Assembly (NCBI GenBank): GCA_017543905.1
Contig: JAFYFC010000040.1
Coordinates: 50,824-114,823, forward strand
DNA: 64,000 nucleotides
Direction of reading: 5' to 3'
Origin: Clostridia bacterium
GTDB taxonomy: Bacteria; Bacillota; Clostridia; Christensenellales; Aristaeellaceae
Shown piece by piece: positions 1 to 8,664 of the stretch. A program made the translations under genes and the position numbers. Within the stretch, counting starts at the first letter, position 1. Each line of letters begins with the position of its first letter. Under the pieces are notes generated by a model. That model worked only from the letters and a program-made list of their open reading frames with translations, made no database searches and was not told the DNA's origin.

Positions 1-3000
1 TTTTACGGTCACGGTGCAACTCGCCTTTACGTTTGCGCGGTAAGTCTGGCAGGTTATTACGGCAGTACCCGCCGCATGCGTCGTTATTTTGCCGTCCGTC
101 ACGCTTGCGACGCTTTCGTCGCTGCTGCTCCAGGTCACTTCTCCTGTGCTGTTCGCAGTCAGCGTGTAGGTAAGCTCAGCGCCCGTGCCCAGAGGCAGCG
201 TCAGAGCGGTGCTTGAAAGCGTCACCTTCGCAGGCGCGTTCACGCCCTTTATCTTTACCTGAGCGCTTACGCCGTTTTTCGCAGTTACGGTGAGCGTAGC
301 GGTGCCGTTTCCGACGGCGCGGACCAACGTGCCGCCTGCGCTCTTTATAACATACACGCTTGAGGACTTGACAGTGAATTCGGTTTCGGCCTCGTTGCCG
401 TAGCGGTCGTATGCCACAGGCAGAAGGTCTATCGTTTCGTCGCGGCCGATAACGGTCCGCTCCGGGTTAATTATAATGTAAGAAACCGCCGGCACGACCG
501 TTATGTCCGCGCTTATGCTTATATCCCTGTCCTCAGCGAAGGAATGCACTGTCGCAGTCAGCGTGCAGGTGCCGTAATGCAGAGCCTTGACGGTTCCGTT
601 TGCGTCGACGCTTGCGACCGTTTCGTCGTCTATGCTGTACAGCGCTTTGGAATACGCTCCCTCGGGCGTAAATACGAGCTTGGCCTGAACGGCTTCGTCC
701 TCGCTGAGTCTGTATTCCGTTTTGTCGAAAGCGACAGACACGGGAGATGCGTATACCGTTACAGTGCAGGTCGCGTTCCTGCCGTTGTAGGCGGTCGCCT
801 TTATCTTCGCAGTGCCCGGCTTGAGCGCCTTAAGCGCGCCGCCGTCCACGCTGACGACGCTGCTGTCCGTGGTCGTCCAGGCGATCGCGGATACGGAATC
901 CGCGGGCAGTATCGCATCAAGCTGCGCGCCTTCGCCCACGCTCATAGTAAGGGCGGTTAAATCGAACTTCAGGCTTGCGGGAGCCTTCTTAACGGTAAGC
1001 GTATACTCTGCGCTCGCGCCGTTTGCGGTTTTAGCGGTGATAACCGCCGTGCCCGTACGCTCGCCCGTGACGCGCGTGCCGCGCACGCTGAGTACGTTTT
1101 TATTGCTCGACGTGAGTACGGGTATTTCGCTTAGCAGATTGCCCCTGCCGTCGTATACGCTGGGTGCAAGGTCTATGCTCTCTTTTATGCCGAGCTCGCT
1201 TCTGTCAGCTGAGAATACTATTCTCGCTGCAGCCGGATTTACCTTTACGGTAAGGTCTGCGGTGTACGTCTGAGCGCTGGTTTTGTTTTCGACATACAAT
1301 ACGGCGCTGACCGTACCGGAGAGCACGCCCTTTATATCGAGCGTTCCGGCTCCGCTCTGCGTTATCTCTATTTCGCCGTCTCCGCTCACGCTCTGCACAT
1401 ATACGTTTCCGTATACGTCGCCCGTGAAGGAGAAGCCTATCTGTACGGTTTTGCCTTCGTCTACCTCGGCGGAATCCATACTGAGTATAAGGTCGTTGGG
1501 TTCGCTCATAACGCTTACCGCACAGGATGCGGTAAGCCCGTTGTAGGCGCGCGCGGTTATAACGGCCGTGCCCGCGGATACGCCGGTCACCCGTCCGGTC
1601 TTGTCCACGAACGCGACGCCGGGCGCGCTGGTAAGCCAGCTTACGCTGCCTTCTCCGCCGATAAGCGTGCAGGAAAGCAGTGTGTCCGCGTTTATGCCCA
1701 GCGTCAGAGCGGTTTTGTCAAGCTCTATTCCAAGCGGCTCGCTTGTTGCTATGATCGTAAATTCCTGTTCGAGCCCGCTTGCGGTGCGCGCGATTATCTC
1801 GATCTCGCCGATTACGAGCGCGGTGAACTTTCCGTTTTCGATCTTTGCCTTGTTTTCGTCTTTTACCGTGAGCGTGACGACTTCGCCCGTCGCTCCCCCG
1901 CCGGCGGCGACTGCGTAGATATTCAGATTCACGGTATCGCCCACGCCTACCTTTTCGGATTCCGGCGCAAGAATCAGACGCGGGGATTTTCCGAGCAGAT
2001 CGTCTCTCATGCCCTCGTCTTCTTCGGGAACGATCGGGTCGTCAGGGGCAGGAACGCCTGTTTCGCCTGAGGGCTGCAGGGTATCCTCGGTCTGCGCGTC
2101 TGTGTCTGTTTCGGTGATGTCAGTGTTTTCAGGTTCTGCTTCGGCTTCAGTGTCTGAAGGCTCTTCGTCCGCAGGTACGTCTTGGTCGCCTTCTTTACCA
2201 GATGAAGGCTCGGATACGTCTTCCGTCTGAGCGTCCGTATCCTCTGCCGGTTCGGTTATGTCTGTTTCCTGCCCGTCCGCGTCTCCGCTTTGAACGGCGG
2301 CGTCCTCAGGCAGAGTTTCCGTGTCGTCAGTCGGCTCTGCGGCGTCGCCTGTCTGCCCGTCAGTGCCGTCCGCAGGCTCTGACGCGTCGTCAGACTGCGT
2401 CTGAGCCGCTTCACCGTCCCCGGAAGCTTCGTCCGCGGGTACGTCTGCTGCTTCAAGCGGCATATCGGTCGTTTCAGTGGACTCGCCATCAACATCGCCC
2501 GTTTCGTCAGTGTCTGCGGGCTGTTCGGTCGTTTCGGTCTGCTCTGTGTAAGCGTCTGCCGGTTCGTCCTCAGGCTCGTCGGTATCTGATGCGGCAGTTT
2601 CTTTTTCGTCTGCTGCGCCTGTGGTTTCGCTTTCGGTTTCGGACTCTGTCTGCGTATCCTCAAGCGTGTCCGCGGGCACTTCCGCATCCACGTCCGCGCC
2701 GTCCCCGGCTTCAGAGGTCTGCTCCGTTTCTCCGGAATCGGCGTCAGCAGCTCCGTCGTCCTCCTCGTCCGTCTGCGCATCGGTTTGTTCGTCTTCGGGG
2801 TCGTAAGGCTCCGTCTGCGCGTCTTCGGTTTCATCCGTCTGCTCGTCAGCGGGAACGTCTGTTTCTATAAAAATGATAAGTATTTCGGCGAGCGGCGTTT
2901 GAGCGTCTTCTTTATATAAGTGCTTCTGCTCGGCAGGCAGCACGGAGAGCGCGGCCTTGAGCGCGCTCACGGCCTCGTCCGTCATCGGAAAAGCTTCGGC

Positions 3001-3849
3001 TGCCCTTACATATGCGGTATGGACGCCGTCTGCGTCGGCATACGCGACGTAAAGCCTGTCGTAGGCCTTGCCCGCATTCGGACGCGCGAGCGCATACGCG
3101 CTGCCCTCACGCGCAGTCTCGGCGAAGTACTCGTCGCCGACTATTTCATTAAACAGCTTAGCGCCGTCTGCAAGCGTCACATAGCCCTTAGTAAACGATA
3201 CGCTGTACGCACAGCTTCTTGAATAATCGATCTGCGCGTCGTCTTCCCCGGCATCCGTATAAACCGTTTCAGCCGTTGCCTCGTCAAGTGCGTCTTCGTC
3301 AAGGCCGTCCTCGGGCGTTTCGTCTTCTGCCGAAGGCTCGTCCGATTCGGTATTCTCGGGGTCGTCATCCTGAGGTGCGGTATACTCTGTATCAGCGCCG
3401 TCCTCGGGCAAGACTTCGTCTGCGGCAGCCGTGTCTTCGGCCTCAGACGCTGCTTCCTGGGTTTCGTCCATAGTGCCGTCAGAAGCATCGGCGTCTGACG
3501 GAGTCTCCGCCGGAACTTCGGTCTCCGCTTCGGAATCGGCTTCAGTTGCAGGCTCGTCTTCCTGAGCCGTCTCAGGATTATCCTCCGCTTCAGCCGTATC
3601 TTCCGCTTCTGAAGCATCTTCCGTTTCTGAAGCATCTTCCGTTTCAGTCGCGTCTGCGTCAGGGGCGGAAATCTCGGCCTCCTGATCGTCTGCCGCGCCG
3701 TCCTGAGCCGGAACGTCTGCTGCTTCCTCTATAGCTTCAAGCAGCACGGCGCTTTCGCTTTCAGTATTGAATTCCGTCTCATCCGCCACGCTCAGACATG
3801 AAAAAATCATGATCAGCGCGAGGAAAAGAGATATAATCCGTTTATTCAT
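1..3849 (-). CDS. Secreted acidic protein with Big2-type Ig-like repeats, 3' end outside window
   Basis: At least 1283 codons are open to the window edge, so the C-terminus and any anchor are not visible. The ATG at 3849 follows a GGAGG site. The N-terminus (MNKRIISLFLALIMIFSCLS) is a signal peptide. Residues about 24-200 and 330-615 are low-complexity Glu/Asp/Thr/Ala/Pro sequence; between them (about 203-326) lies a more ordinary folded island. From about residue 615 on there are roughly eight tandem domains of 80-90 residues with the Big2 pattern, for instance SVAFDKTEYRLSEDEAV near the start of one and GTAVITA near the end of others. This family typically forms cell-surface adhesins or carbohydrate-binding scaffolds, so an exported surface role is inferred; the ligand is unknown. 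It stands alone, divergent from the radical SAM gene, behind its own promoter. Confidence 0.85.
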   Translation of the reverse strand, partial: MNKRIISLFLALIMIFSCLSVADETEFNTESESAVLLEAIEEAADVPAQDGAADDQEAEISAPDADATETEDASETEDASEAEDTAEAEDNPETAQEDEPATEADSEAETEVPAETPSDADASDGTMDETQEAASEAEDTAAADEVLPEDGADTEYTAPQDDDPENTESDEPSAEDETPEDGLDEDALDEATAETVYTDAGEDDAQIDYSRSCAYSVSFTKGYVTLADGAKLFNEIVGDEYFAETAREGSAYALARPNAGKAYDRLYVAYADADGVHTAYVRAAEAFPMTDEAVSALKAALSVLPAEQKHLYKEDAQTPLAEILIIFIETDVPADEQTDETEDAQTEPYDPEDEQTDAQTDEEDDGAADADSGETEQTSEAGDGADVDAEVPADTLEDTQTESETESETTGAADEKETAASDTDEPEDEPADAYTEQTETTEQPADTDETGDVDGESTETTDMPLEAADVPADEASGDGEAAQTQSDDASEPADGTDGQTGDAAEPTDDTETLPEDAAVQSGDADGQETDITEPAEDTDAQTEDVSEPSSGKEGDQDVPADEEPSDTEAEAEPENTDITETDTDAQTEDTLQPSGETGVPAPDDPIVPEEDEGMRDDLLGKSPRLILAPESEKVGVGDTVNLNIYAVAAGGGATGEVVTLTVKDENKAKIENGKFTALVIGEIEIIARTASGLEQEFTIIATSEPLGIELDKTALTLGINADTLLSCTLIGGEGSVSWLTSAPGVAFVDKTGRVTGVSAGTAVITARAYNGLTASCAVSVMSEPNDLILSMDSAEVDEGKTVQIGFSFTGDVYGNVYVQSVSGDGEIEITQSGAGTLDIKGVLSGTVSAVLYVENKTSAQTYTADLTVKVNPAAARIVFSADRSELGIKESIDLAPSVYDGRGNLLSEIPVLTSSNKNVLSVRGTRVTGERTGTAVITAKTANGASAEYTLTVKKAPASLKFDLTALTMSVGEGAQLDAILPADSVSAIAWTTTDSSVVSVDGGALKALKPGTAKIKATAYNGRNATCTVTVYASPVSVAFDKTEYRLSEDEAVQAKLVFTPEGAYSKALYSIDDETVASVDANGTVKALHYGTCTLTATVHSFAEDRDISISADITVVPAVSYIIINPERTVIGRDETIDLLPVAYDRYGNEAETEFTVKSSSVYVIKSAGGTLVRAVGNGTATLTVTAKNGVSAQVKIKGVNAPAKVTLSSTALTLPLGTGAELTYTLTANSTGEVTWSSSDESVASVTDGKITTHAAGTAVITCQTYRANVKASCTVTVK

Positions 3850-3890
3850 ATAAAAACCTCCAAAGGCAGTTCTAATACCTATACGTATGT

Positions 3891-3919
3891 ATTATAGCAC
3901 GCCTGCTTTGTCAAATCAA
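3891..3919 (-). promoter_or_regulatory. Sigma-A-type promoter of the surface protein gene
   Basis: On the minus strand TTGATT and TATAAT are separated by exactly 17 bp, about 42 bp before the start codon of the surface protein. This is a sequence match to the housekeeping consensus only. Confidence 0.6.
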
Positions 3920-4028
3920 GTTATTACCCATATTGTCGATATTTTGGAACCTATTATAAATGTATTTGTAATATAATATTCATATTCAGTATATAAAATG
4001 ACATCATTAAAGGCAAAGGAGCTCTGAT

Positions 4029-5156
4029 ATGTACATTTCAAAGCATGACTCGCTGAGTTTGTTCGAGTTTTTCGCGTCCCTGCAGGAGGAGGGCGAAATG
4101 CTTACGCCGCGTCAGACCGAGCTTGCATATGCGGTGATTTCACAAATCGAGCTTTCGGTTCAGAGCCTGCACGAGCGTCTGATAAGCGAGATACCCGGCG
4201 TCAAAACGTTCGGCGGACGCACGCTGTACGTCGGCAGCGAACGGCATTTTCCGCGCGGCTGCATTTCGTGTCTTAAAGGCACGGGGCTGGGCGCGATACG
4301 CAAAAGCAACCGCTGCAACGCGGCATGCCCCTTTTGCTACGATTACGGCGTGCTCGACCAGATCCCGCCCATAGGCGAAGGAATGTGGGAAATCGGTGGC
4401 ACAAAATACCGTGAGGAGGACCTGGAGCTGCTGTTGAAGATTCAAAAAAGGCCCAGCGGCGTCGCTTACGTATATCTTGAGCCCTTTACAGAGATAGAGA
4501 AATATTATTCGTTTATAAAGAAGGTCCATTCCTTCGGCATATATCAGCATTTATATACAAACGGCATAAACGCGCATAAAGACGAGCTCAAGGCGCTGGG
4601 CGAGGCCGGTCTTGACGAAATACGCTTTAATCTCGGCGCGAGCATGTGCGCGGACAGGGTGATAGAAAACATACGCGCCGCCAAGGATTACATTCCCATG
4701 GTGGGCATCGAAACGCCTATGACCGAGGATTTCCATGCGCGTTTTATCGAAAAAAAGGATTACATACTCTCTACCGGACTGGATTTCATAAACCTTGCGG
4801 AGCTGCACCTGAATCCTAACAATCTGGAAAACTACATAGGCGAAAATATGTATATGTACCGCCACGGCTATGTATCCCCTATCGCAAGCCGCGTGCTGAC
4901 GCTAAGGACGATGAAGCTTGCGGCGGAAGAAAACTGGGCCTGCACCGTGCACGACTGTTCGAACCGCACGAAATTTGCACGCGACATTAATCTTAAAGCA
5001 AAGGAAGGCGCATGGTTCGGCGCAAGCGCGTACGGCTGCGAATTCGAGGAGATACCTTTCGCAGCGTTTTTGCCGGTGCTTTCCGACGACAGCTTCAGCT
5101 TTCTGCGCGAGGAGCCGCTGCCCGAGGGCTGGAGGCTGGGCGATATCGTCGTGTAA
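4029..5156 (+). CDS. Radical SAM protein of unknown function
   Basis: 375 residues behind an AAAGGAG ribosome site. Residues 96-103 (CNAACPFC) form the CxxxCxxC motif that ligates the SAM-cleaving [4Fe-4S] cluster, followed by YDYG. A second CxxC pair (Cys78, Cys81) lies just upstream in RGCISC, and two further cysteines occur near the C-terminus in CTVHDC, so an auxiliary metal site is possible. The middle of the protein (YVYLEPFTEIEKYYSF, LYTNGINAHKDELKALGEAG) follows the usual partial TIM-barrel pattern of the family. There is no partner gene or peptide substrate beside it: guaB follows after 117 bp under its own promoter. The substrate cannot be assigned from sequence. It is not an obvious activase, since it lacks a ferredoxin-type insert. 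Confidence 0.85.
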   Translation: MYISKHDSLSLFEFFASLQEEGEMLTPRQTELAYAVISQIELSVQSLHERLISEIPGVKTFGGRTLYVGSERHFPRGCISCLKGTGLGAIRKSNRCNAACPFCYDYGVLDQIPPIGEGMWEIGGTKYREEDLELLLKIQKRPSGVAYVYLEPFTEIEKYYSFIKKVHSFGIYQHLYTNGINAHKDELKALGEAGLDEIRFNLGASMCADRVIENIRAAKDYIPMVGIETPMTEDFHARFIEKKDYILSTGLDFINLAELHLNPNNLENYIGENMYMYRHGYVSPIASRVLTLRTMKLAAEENWACTVHDCSNRTKFARDINLKAKEGAWFGASAYGCEFEEIPFAAFLPVLSDDSFSFLREEPLPEGWRLGDIVV

Positions 5157-5179
5157 GCACGCCGCTTCGCGCACGCGCA

Positions 5180-5210
5180 ATTGCAAAGACTGTGTTGAGT
5201 TTTTTGCAAT
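5180..5210. other. Inverted repeat between the radical SAM gene and guaB
   Basis: ATTGCAAA (5180-5187) and TTTGCAAT (5203-5210) are 8-bp inverted arms around a 15-nt loop, just before the guaB promoter. It could be a weak terminator for the radical SAM gene (the second arm starts within a run of T) or an operator. The evidence does not separate these. Confidence 0.3.
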
Positions 5211-5214
5211 GTGA

Positions 5215-5243
5215 TTGACACGCGTCTGGCAAAGGTGTATATT
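5215..5243 (+). promoter_or_regulatory. Promoter of guaB
   Basis: TTGACA (5215-5220) and TATATT (5238-5243) with a 17-bp spacer, 30 bp before the guaB start. The predicted transcript start leaves only about 25 nt of leader, which contains the GGGAGGAG ribosome site and no room for a purine riboswitch. Confidence 0.75.
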
Positions 5244-5273
5244 TGTTCGCAATAATTTTAGGGAGGAGCTTAT

Positions 5274-6782
5274 ATGGCACACTACTATAACGAGCCCTGT
5301 CATACCTTCAACGAGTACCTGCTCATACCGGGGTATACGGGCGAGGATTGCATCCCGTCTAACGTTTGCTTGAAAACTCCGCTTACCAAATACCGTCCGG
5401 GCAGCGAAGAGAGCGCTTTTTCGCTGAACATACCGCTCGTATCCGCAATAATGCAGTCCGTTTCCGACGACCGGCTCGCGATCGCGCTGGCAAAGGAAGG
5501 CGGACTTTCGTTTATATACGGCGCACAGACCATCGAAAGCCAGGCAAACATGGTGCAGCGCGTCAAGAGCTACAAGGCCGGCTTCGTGGTGTCCGCCTCT
5601 AATCTCAGACCCACCGACACGCTGCGCGACGTGCTCGCGCTCAAGGAGAAAAACGGCTTTTCGACCATAGCCATAACGGACGACGGCAGCGCGAACGGAA
5701 AGCTGCTGGGCATAGTTACCAGCCGCGATTACAGAGTATCCCGCATGAACGGCGACGAAGCCGTAGCCACGTTCATGACGCCTCTGGACAAGCTCGTAAC
5801 CGCGCCCGACAGCGTTACTCTCAAGGAAGCCAACGACATAATCTGGGAGCACAAGGTAAATTCACTGCCTATAGTCGACAACGAAGGCAGGCTTAAATAC
5901 TTCGTTTTCAGAAAGGATTACGCCTCTCACAAGGAAAACCCGCTCGAGCTGCTTGACGCAAACAAGCGCTTTATAGTCGGAGCGGGCGTCAACACCCGCG
6001 ATTACAAAGAGCGCATACCTGCGCTGCTCGACGCCGGCGCCGACGTACTGTGCATAGACTCCTCCGAGGGCTATACCTGCTGGCAGGCGCAGACGCTCAA
6101 ATGGGTACGCGACAACTACGGCGACAGCGTCAAAATCGGCGCGGGCAACGTGGTCGACAAGGACGGCTTCCGTTTTCTGGCAGAAGCCGGCGCGGACTTC
6201 GTAAAAGTCGGCATCGGCGGCGGCTCCATCTGCATAACCCGTGAAACCAAGGGCATCGGCCGCGGACAGGCGACCGCAGTCATCGAGGTGGCAGCGGAGC
6301 GCGACAAATACTTCGAGGAAACCGGCATATACGTGCCCATCTGCTCGGACGGCGGCATCGTATACGATTATCACATGACGCTTGCGCTGGCTATGGGCGC
6401 AGACTTCCTGATGCTCGGGCGCTACTTCGCACGCTTCGACGAAAGCCCCGGCGCAAAGGTCATGGTGAACGGTGCATACGTCAAGGAATACTGGGGCGAG
6501 GGCTCGAACCGCGCTCGCAACTGGCAAAGATACGATCTGGGCGGCGCAGGTAAATTGAGCTTCGAAGAAGGCGTGGACAGCTACGTCACTTATGCGGGCT
6601 CGCTGCACGACAACGTGGAAATCAGCCTGTATAAGGTAAAAAGCACCATGTGCAACTGCGGCGTAAAGACGATAGCAGACCTGCACCGCGACGCAAGGCT
6701 GACGCTGGTGTCCCCCACGTCGATAGTCGAGGGCGGCTATCACGATGTAACGCTGCATACGAACGCAACCGCGATGAAATAG
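5274..6782 (+). CDS. guaB: Inosine-5'-monophosphate dehydrogenase
   Basis: 502 residues, the usual length for the CBS-containing form. It oxidises IMP to XMP with NAD+, the committed step of guanine nucleotide synthesis, in the cytoplasm. The catalytic loop is clear: [12 protein letters not shown] with the nucleophile Cys320, followed by GRGQATA. Two CBS domains occupy about residues 108-215 ([15 protein letters not shown] and [15 protein letters not shown]) and would carry allosteric nucleotide control. The start is fixed by GGGAGGAG and a short leader from the consensus promoter. It is monocistronic: a perfect hairpin follows its stop. The purine nucleoside phosphorylase at 15 kb belongs to the same metabolism but is not linked in an operon. 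Confidence 0.95.
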   Translation: MAHYYNEPCHTFNEYLLIPGYTGEDCIPSNVCLKTPLTKYRPGSEESAFSLNIPLVSAIMQSVSDDRLAIALAKEGGLSFIYGAQTIESQANMVQRVKSYKAGFVVSASNLRPTDTLRDVLALKEKNGFSTIAITDDGSANGKLLGIVTSRDYRVSRMNGDEAVATFMTPLDKLVTAPDSVTLKEANDIIWEHKVNSLPIVDNEGRLKYFVFRKDYASHKENPLELLDANKRFIVGAGVNTRDYKERIPALLDAGADVLCIDSSEGYTCWQAQTLKWVRDNYGDSVKIGAGNVVDKDGFRFLAEAGADFVKVGIGGGSICITRETKGIGRGQATAVIEVAAERDKYFEETGIYVPICSDGGIVYDYHMTLALAMGADFLMLGRYFARFDESPGAKVMVNGAYVKEYWGEGSNRARNWQRYDLGGAGKLSFEEGVDSYVTYAGSLHDNVEISLYKVKSTMCNCGVKTIADLHRDARLTLVSPTSIVEGGYHDVTLHTNATAMK

Positions 6783-6808
6783 CACAAATCAGGCATATTC
6801 ATAAATTG

Positions 6809-6836
6809 AGGGCTGCCGCAGATACGCGGCAGCCCT
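6809..6836 (+). terminator. Terminator of guaB
   Basis: Perfect 11-bp arms AGGGCTGCCGC / GCGGCAGCCCT around a 6-nt loop, followed by ATTTGT, 26 bp after the guaB stop. Confidence 0.75.
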
Positions 6837-6840
6837 ATTT

Positions 6841-6870
6841 GTATGCCCGCCTGTATTCAGGCGGGCATAC
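6841..6870. terminator. Second hairpin between convergent guaB and hndD
   Basis: Perfect 13-bp arms GTATGCCCGCCTG / CAGGCGGGCATAC with a 4-nt loop, 7 bp from the hndD stop. It probably ends the hydrogenase transcript on the minus strand, although the T tract there is short. Confidence 0.6.
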
Positions 6871-6877
6871 ATGCTTG

Positions 6878-8647
6878 TCAGTTGTATACTTCGCGTTTTA
6901 CGTAATGAGTGTGCAGCAGCTCGTGCGCCAGATGGCTGTTGGGCTTGCCGAAATACTCGTCGTACAGCTTCTGTATGGCCGGCAGGTCGTGAGACTTGCG
7001 GACCGGCTTCGCGGCGTCCTCGTCGTAGAGCGCCTTTGCGCGCAGACCCTTCACGTCCACGTCCTCGCGTACGATGGGAGAAACGATCGGCTGACCGCCG
7101 CCGTTCACGCAGCCGCCCGGGCAGCCCATGATCTCAATGAAGGTGTAGCTCTTCTCTCCCGCCTTGACCGCGTCGAGCAGACGCGCCGCAGCGCCGGTCG
7201 AAGAAGCGACTGCGACCTTGACCTCGAGGCCCTTCAGGTTGTAGCTGGCTTCCTTCACGCCCTCGAAGCCGCGCACGTCGACGAAATCGAGCTTTTCGAG
7301 CTTTTCGCCCGTGATCGCCTCGTAGGCGGTACGCAGAGCCGCTTCCATAACGCCGCCGGTTACGCCGAATATGACCGCCGCACCGGAGGAATCGCCGAGC
7401 ATTTCGTCGAAGTCCTCGTCAGGCAGAGCGTTGAAGTTAATGCCCGCGATCTTTATCATGCGCGCAAGCTCGCGCGTGGTGATAACGATGTCGACGTCGC
7501 TTATGCCGTTGTGGCCAAGCTCCGGACGCTTGCATTCGAACTTCTTGGCTGTGCAGGGCATTACCGAAACCACGACTATGTCGTGCGGATCGATGCCGTT
7601 TTTCTCAGCGAAGTAGCTCTTTATGACAGCGCCTTCCATCTCGTGAGGAGATTTGCAGGTGGAGAGGTTGGGTATGAAATCGGGATAGTAGGTCTCGCAG
7701 AACTTGATCCAGCCGGGCGAGCAGGAGGTGATCATCGGCAGCACGCCGCCGTTCTGCACGCGGGCGATAAGCTCGTTCGCCTCTTCCATGATGGTAAGGT
7801 CGGCGGCGAAATCGGTGTCGAATACCTTGCTGAAGCCCAGCCTTCTGAGCGCGGCGGCCATCTTGTGGGTGACGGACGTGCCCATGGGGATGCCGAATTC
7901 CTCGCCTAATGCGGCGCGCACGGCGGGCGCCGGCTGCACGACCACGTATTTCTTGGGATCGGCCAGAGCCTCGAATACTTCCTTGGTGTTGTCACGCTCG
8001 GTGAGCGCGCCGGTCGGGCAAACCGCGATGCACTGGCCGCAGTTCACGCAGCCGGTCTCCGCAAGGCCCTGATTCCACGCGGGCAGTATCTGCGTTTTGA
8101 AGCCGCGCGCCACGGGGCCGATAACGCCCACATGCTGCACCTTCTCGCACACCGCGACGCAGCGGCGGCACAGCACGCACTTGGCGTTGTTTCTAACTAT
8201 CGCAAGAGAGGAGTTGTCGACGTTCGTTTCCGTCATCGCGCCCGCAAAGCGGTTTTCGTCCTCTACGCCGTACTCGCGGCACAGCGCCTGCAATTCGCAG
8301 TTGGTGCTGCGTACGCAGGAGAGGCACTTTTTGTCATGGTTTGAAAGCAGCAGCTCGAGGTTGACCCTGCGCGCCTTGCGGATAGCGGGAGTGTTGGTTT
8401 TTACCTCGCACACCTCGCCGGTCACGCGATCTCTCGGCAGCGAATCCACGGGATATACGCAGGCAGCCTGCAGCGCGCGTCCGCCCGCCTCTACGACGCA
8501 CATACGGCACGCGCCGATTTCGTTTATGTCCTTCATGTAGCAAAGCGTGGGGATTTTGATGCCCGCCTGCTTTGCCGCCTGAAGCACGGTGGTTCCCTGC
8601 GGAACGCTTACGGGAACGCCGTCTATTTTAAAGCTTATCATATTCAT
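6878..8647 (-). CDS. hndD: [FeFe]-hydrogenase catalytic subunit, HndD/HydA type
   Basis: 589 residues. It reduces protons to H2 (or the reverse) at the H-cluster in the cytoplasm. Domains in order: a [2Fe-2S] domain (Cys36, 47, 50, 63), a His-Cys3 cluster (His104, Cys108, 111, 117), two [4Fe-4S] clusters (Cys157-167 and Cys200-210), then the H-cluster domain with all three signatures: TSCSPGW (Cys309), MPCTAKK (Cys365) and GCPGGCVNGGGQP (Cys509, Cys513). A small-subunit-like region closes the protein. It is the last gene of the hndA-ATPase-hndB-hndC-hndD operon, and this subunit set is known from NAD(P)-linked, often electron-bifurcating, group A3 hydrogenases. The AAGGAGG site lies right before the ATG. 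Whether it bifurcates with ferredoxin is inferred from subunit composition. Confidence 0.95.
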   Translation of the reverse strand: MNMISFKIDGVPVSVPQGTTVLQAAKQAGIKIPTLCYMKDINEIGACRMCVVEAGGRALQAACVYPVDSLPRDRVTGEVCEVKTNTPAIRKARRVNLELLLSNHDKKCLSCVRSTNCELQALCREYGVEDENRFAGAMTETNVDNSSLAIVRNNAKCVLCRRCVAVCEKVQHVGVIGPVARGFKTQILPAWNQGLAETGCVNCGQCIAVCPTGALTERDNTKEVFEALADPKKYVVVQPAPAVRAALGEEFGIPMGTSVTHKMAAALRRLGFSKVFDTDFAADLTIMEEANELIARVQNGGVLPMITSCSPGWIKFCETYYPDFIPNLSTCKSPHEMEGAVIKSYFAEKNGIDPHDIVVVSVMPCTAKKFECKRPELGHNGISDVDIVITTRELARMIKIAGINFNALPDEDFDEMLGDSSGAAVIFGVTGGVMEAALRTAYEAITGEKLEKLDFVDVRGFEGVKEASYNLKGLEVKVAVASSTGAAARLLDAVKAGEKSYTFIEIMGCPGGCVNGGGQPIVSPIVREDVDVKGLRAKALYDEDAAKPVRKSHDLPAIQKLYDEYFGKPNSHLAHELLHTHYVKREVYN

Positions 8648-8664
8648 GTGGCTTCCTCCTTATA

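Noticed and set aside
2202..2870. Arg/Pro-rich plus-strand frame opposite the acidic region of the surface protein
   Set aside because: It is the antisense of a repetitive Glu/Asp/Thr-coding tract and has no recognisable domain.
3873..3894. Imperfect palindrome around TAATACCTATACGTATG near the start site of the surface protein gene
   Set aside because: Only 8 of 11 pairs match and the region is AT-rich; not strong enough to call an operator.
5244..5273. Purine or guanidine riboswitch before guaB
   Set aside because: The promoter at 5215-5243 leaves only about 25 nt of leader, too short for an aptamer.
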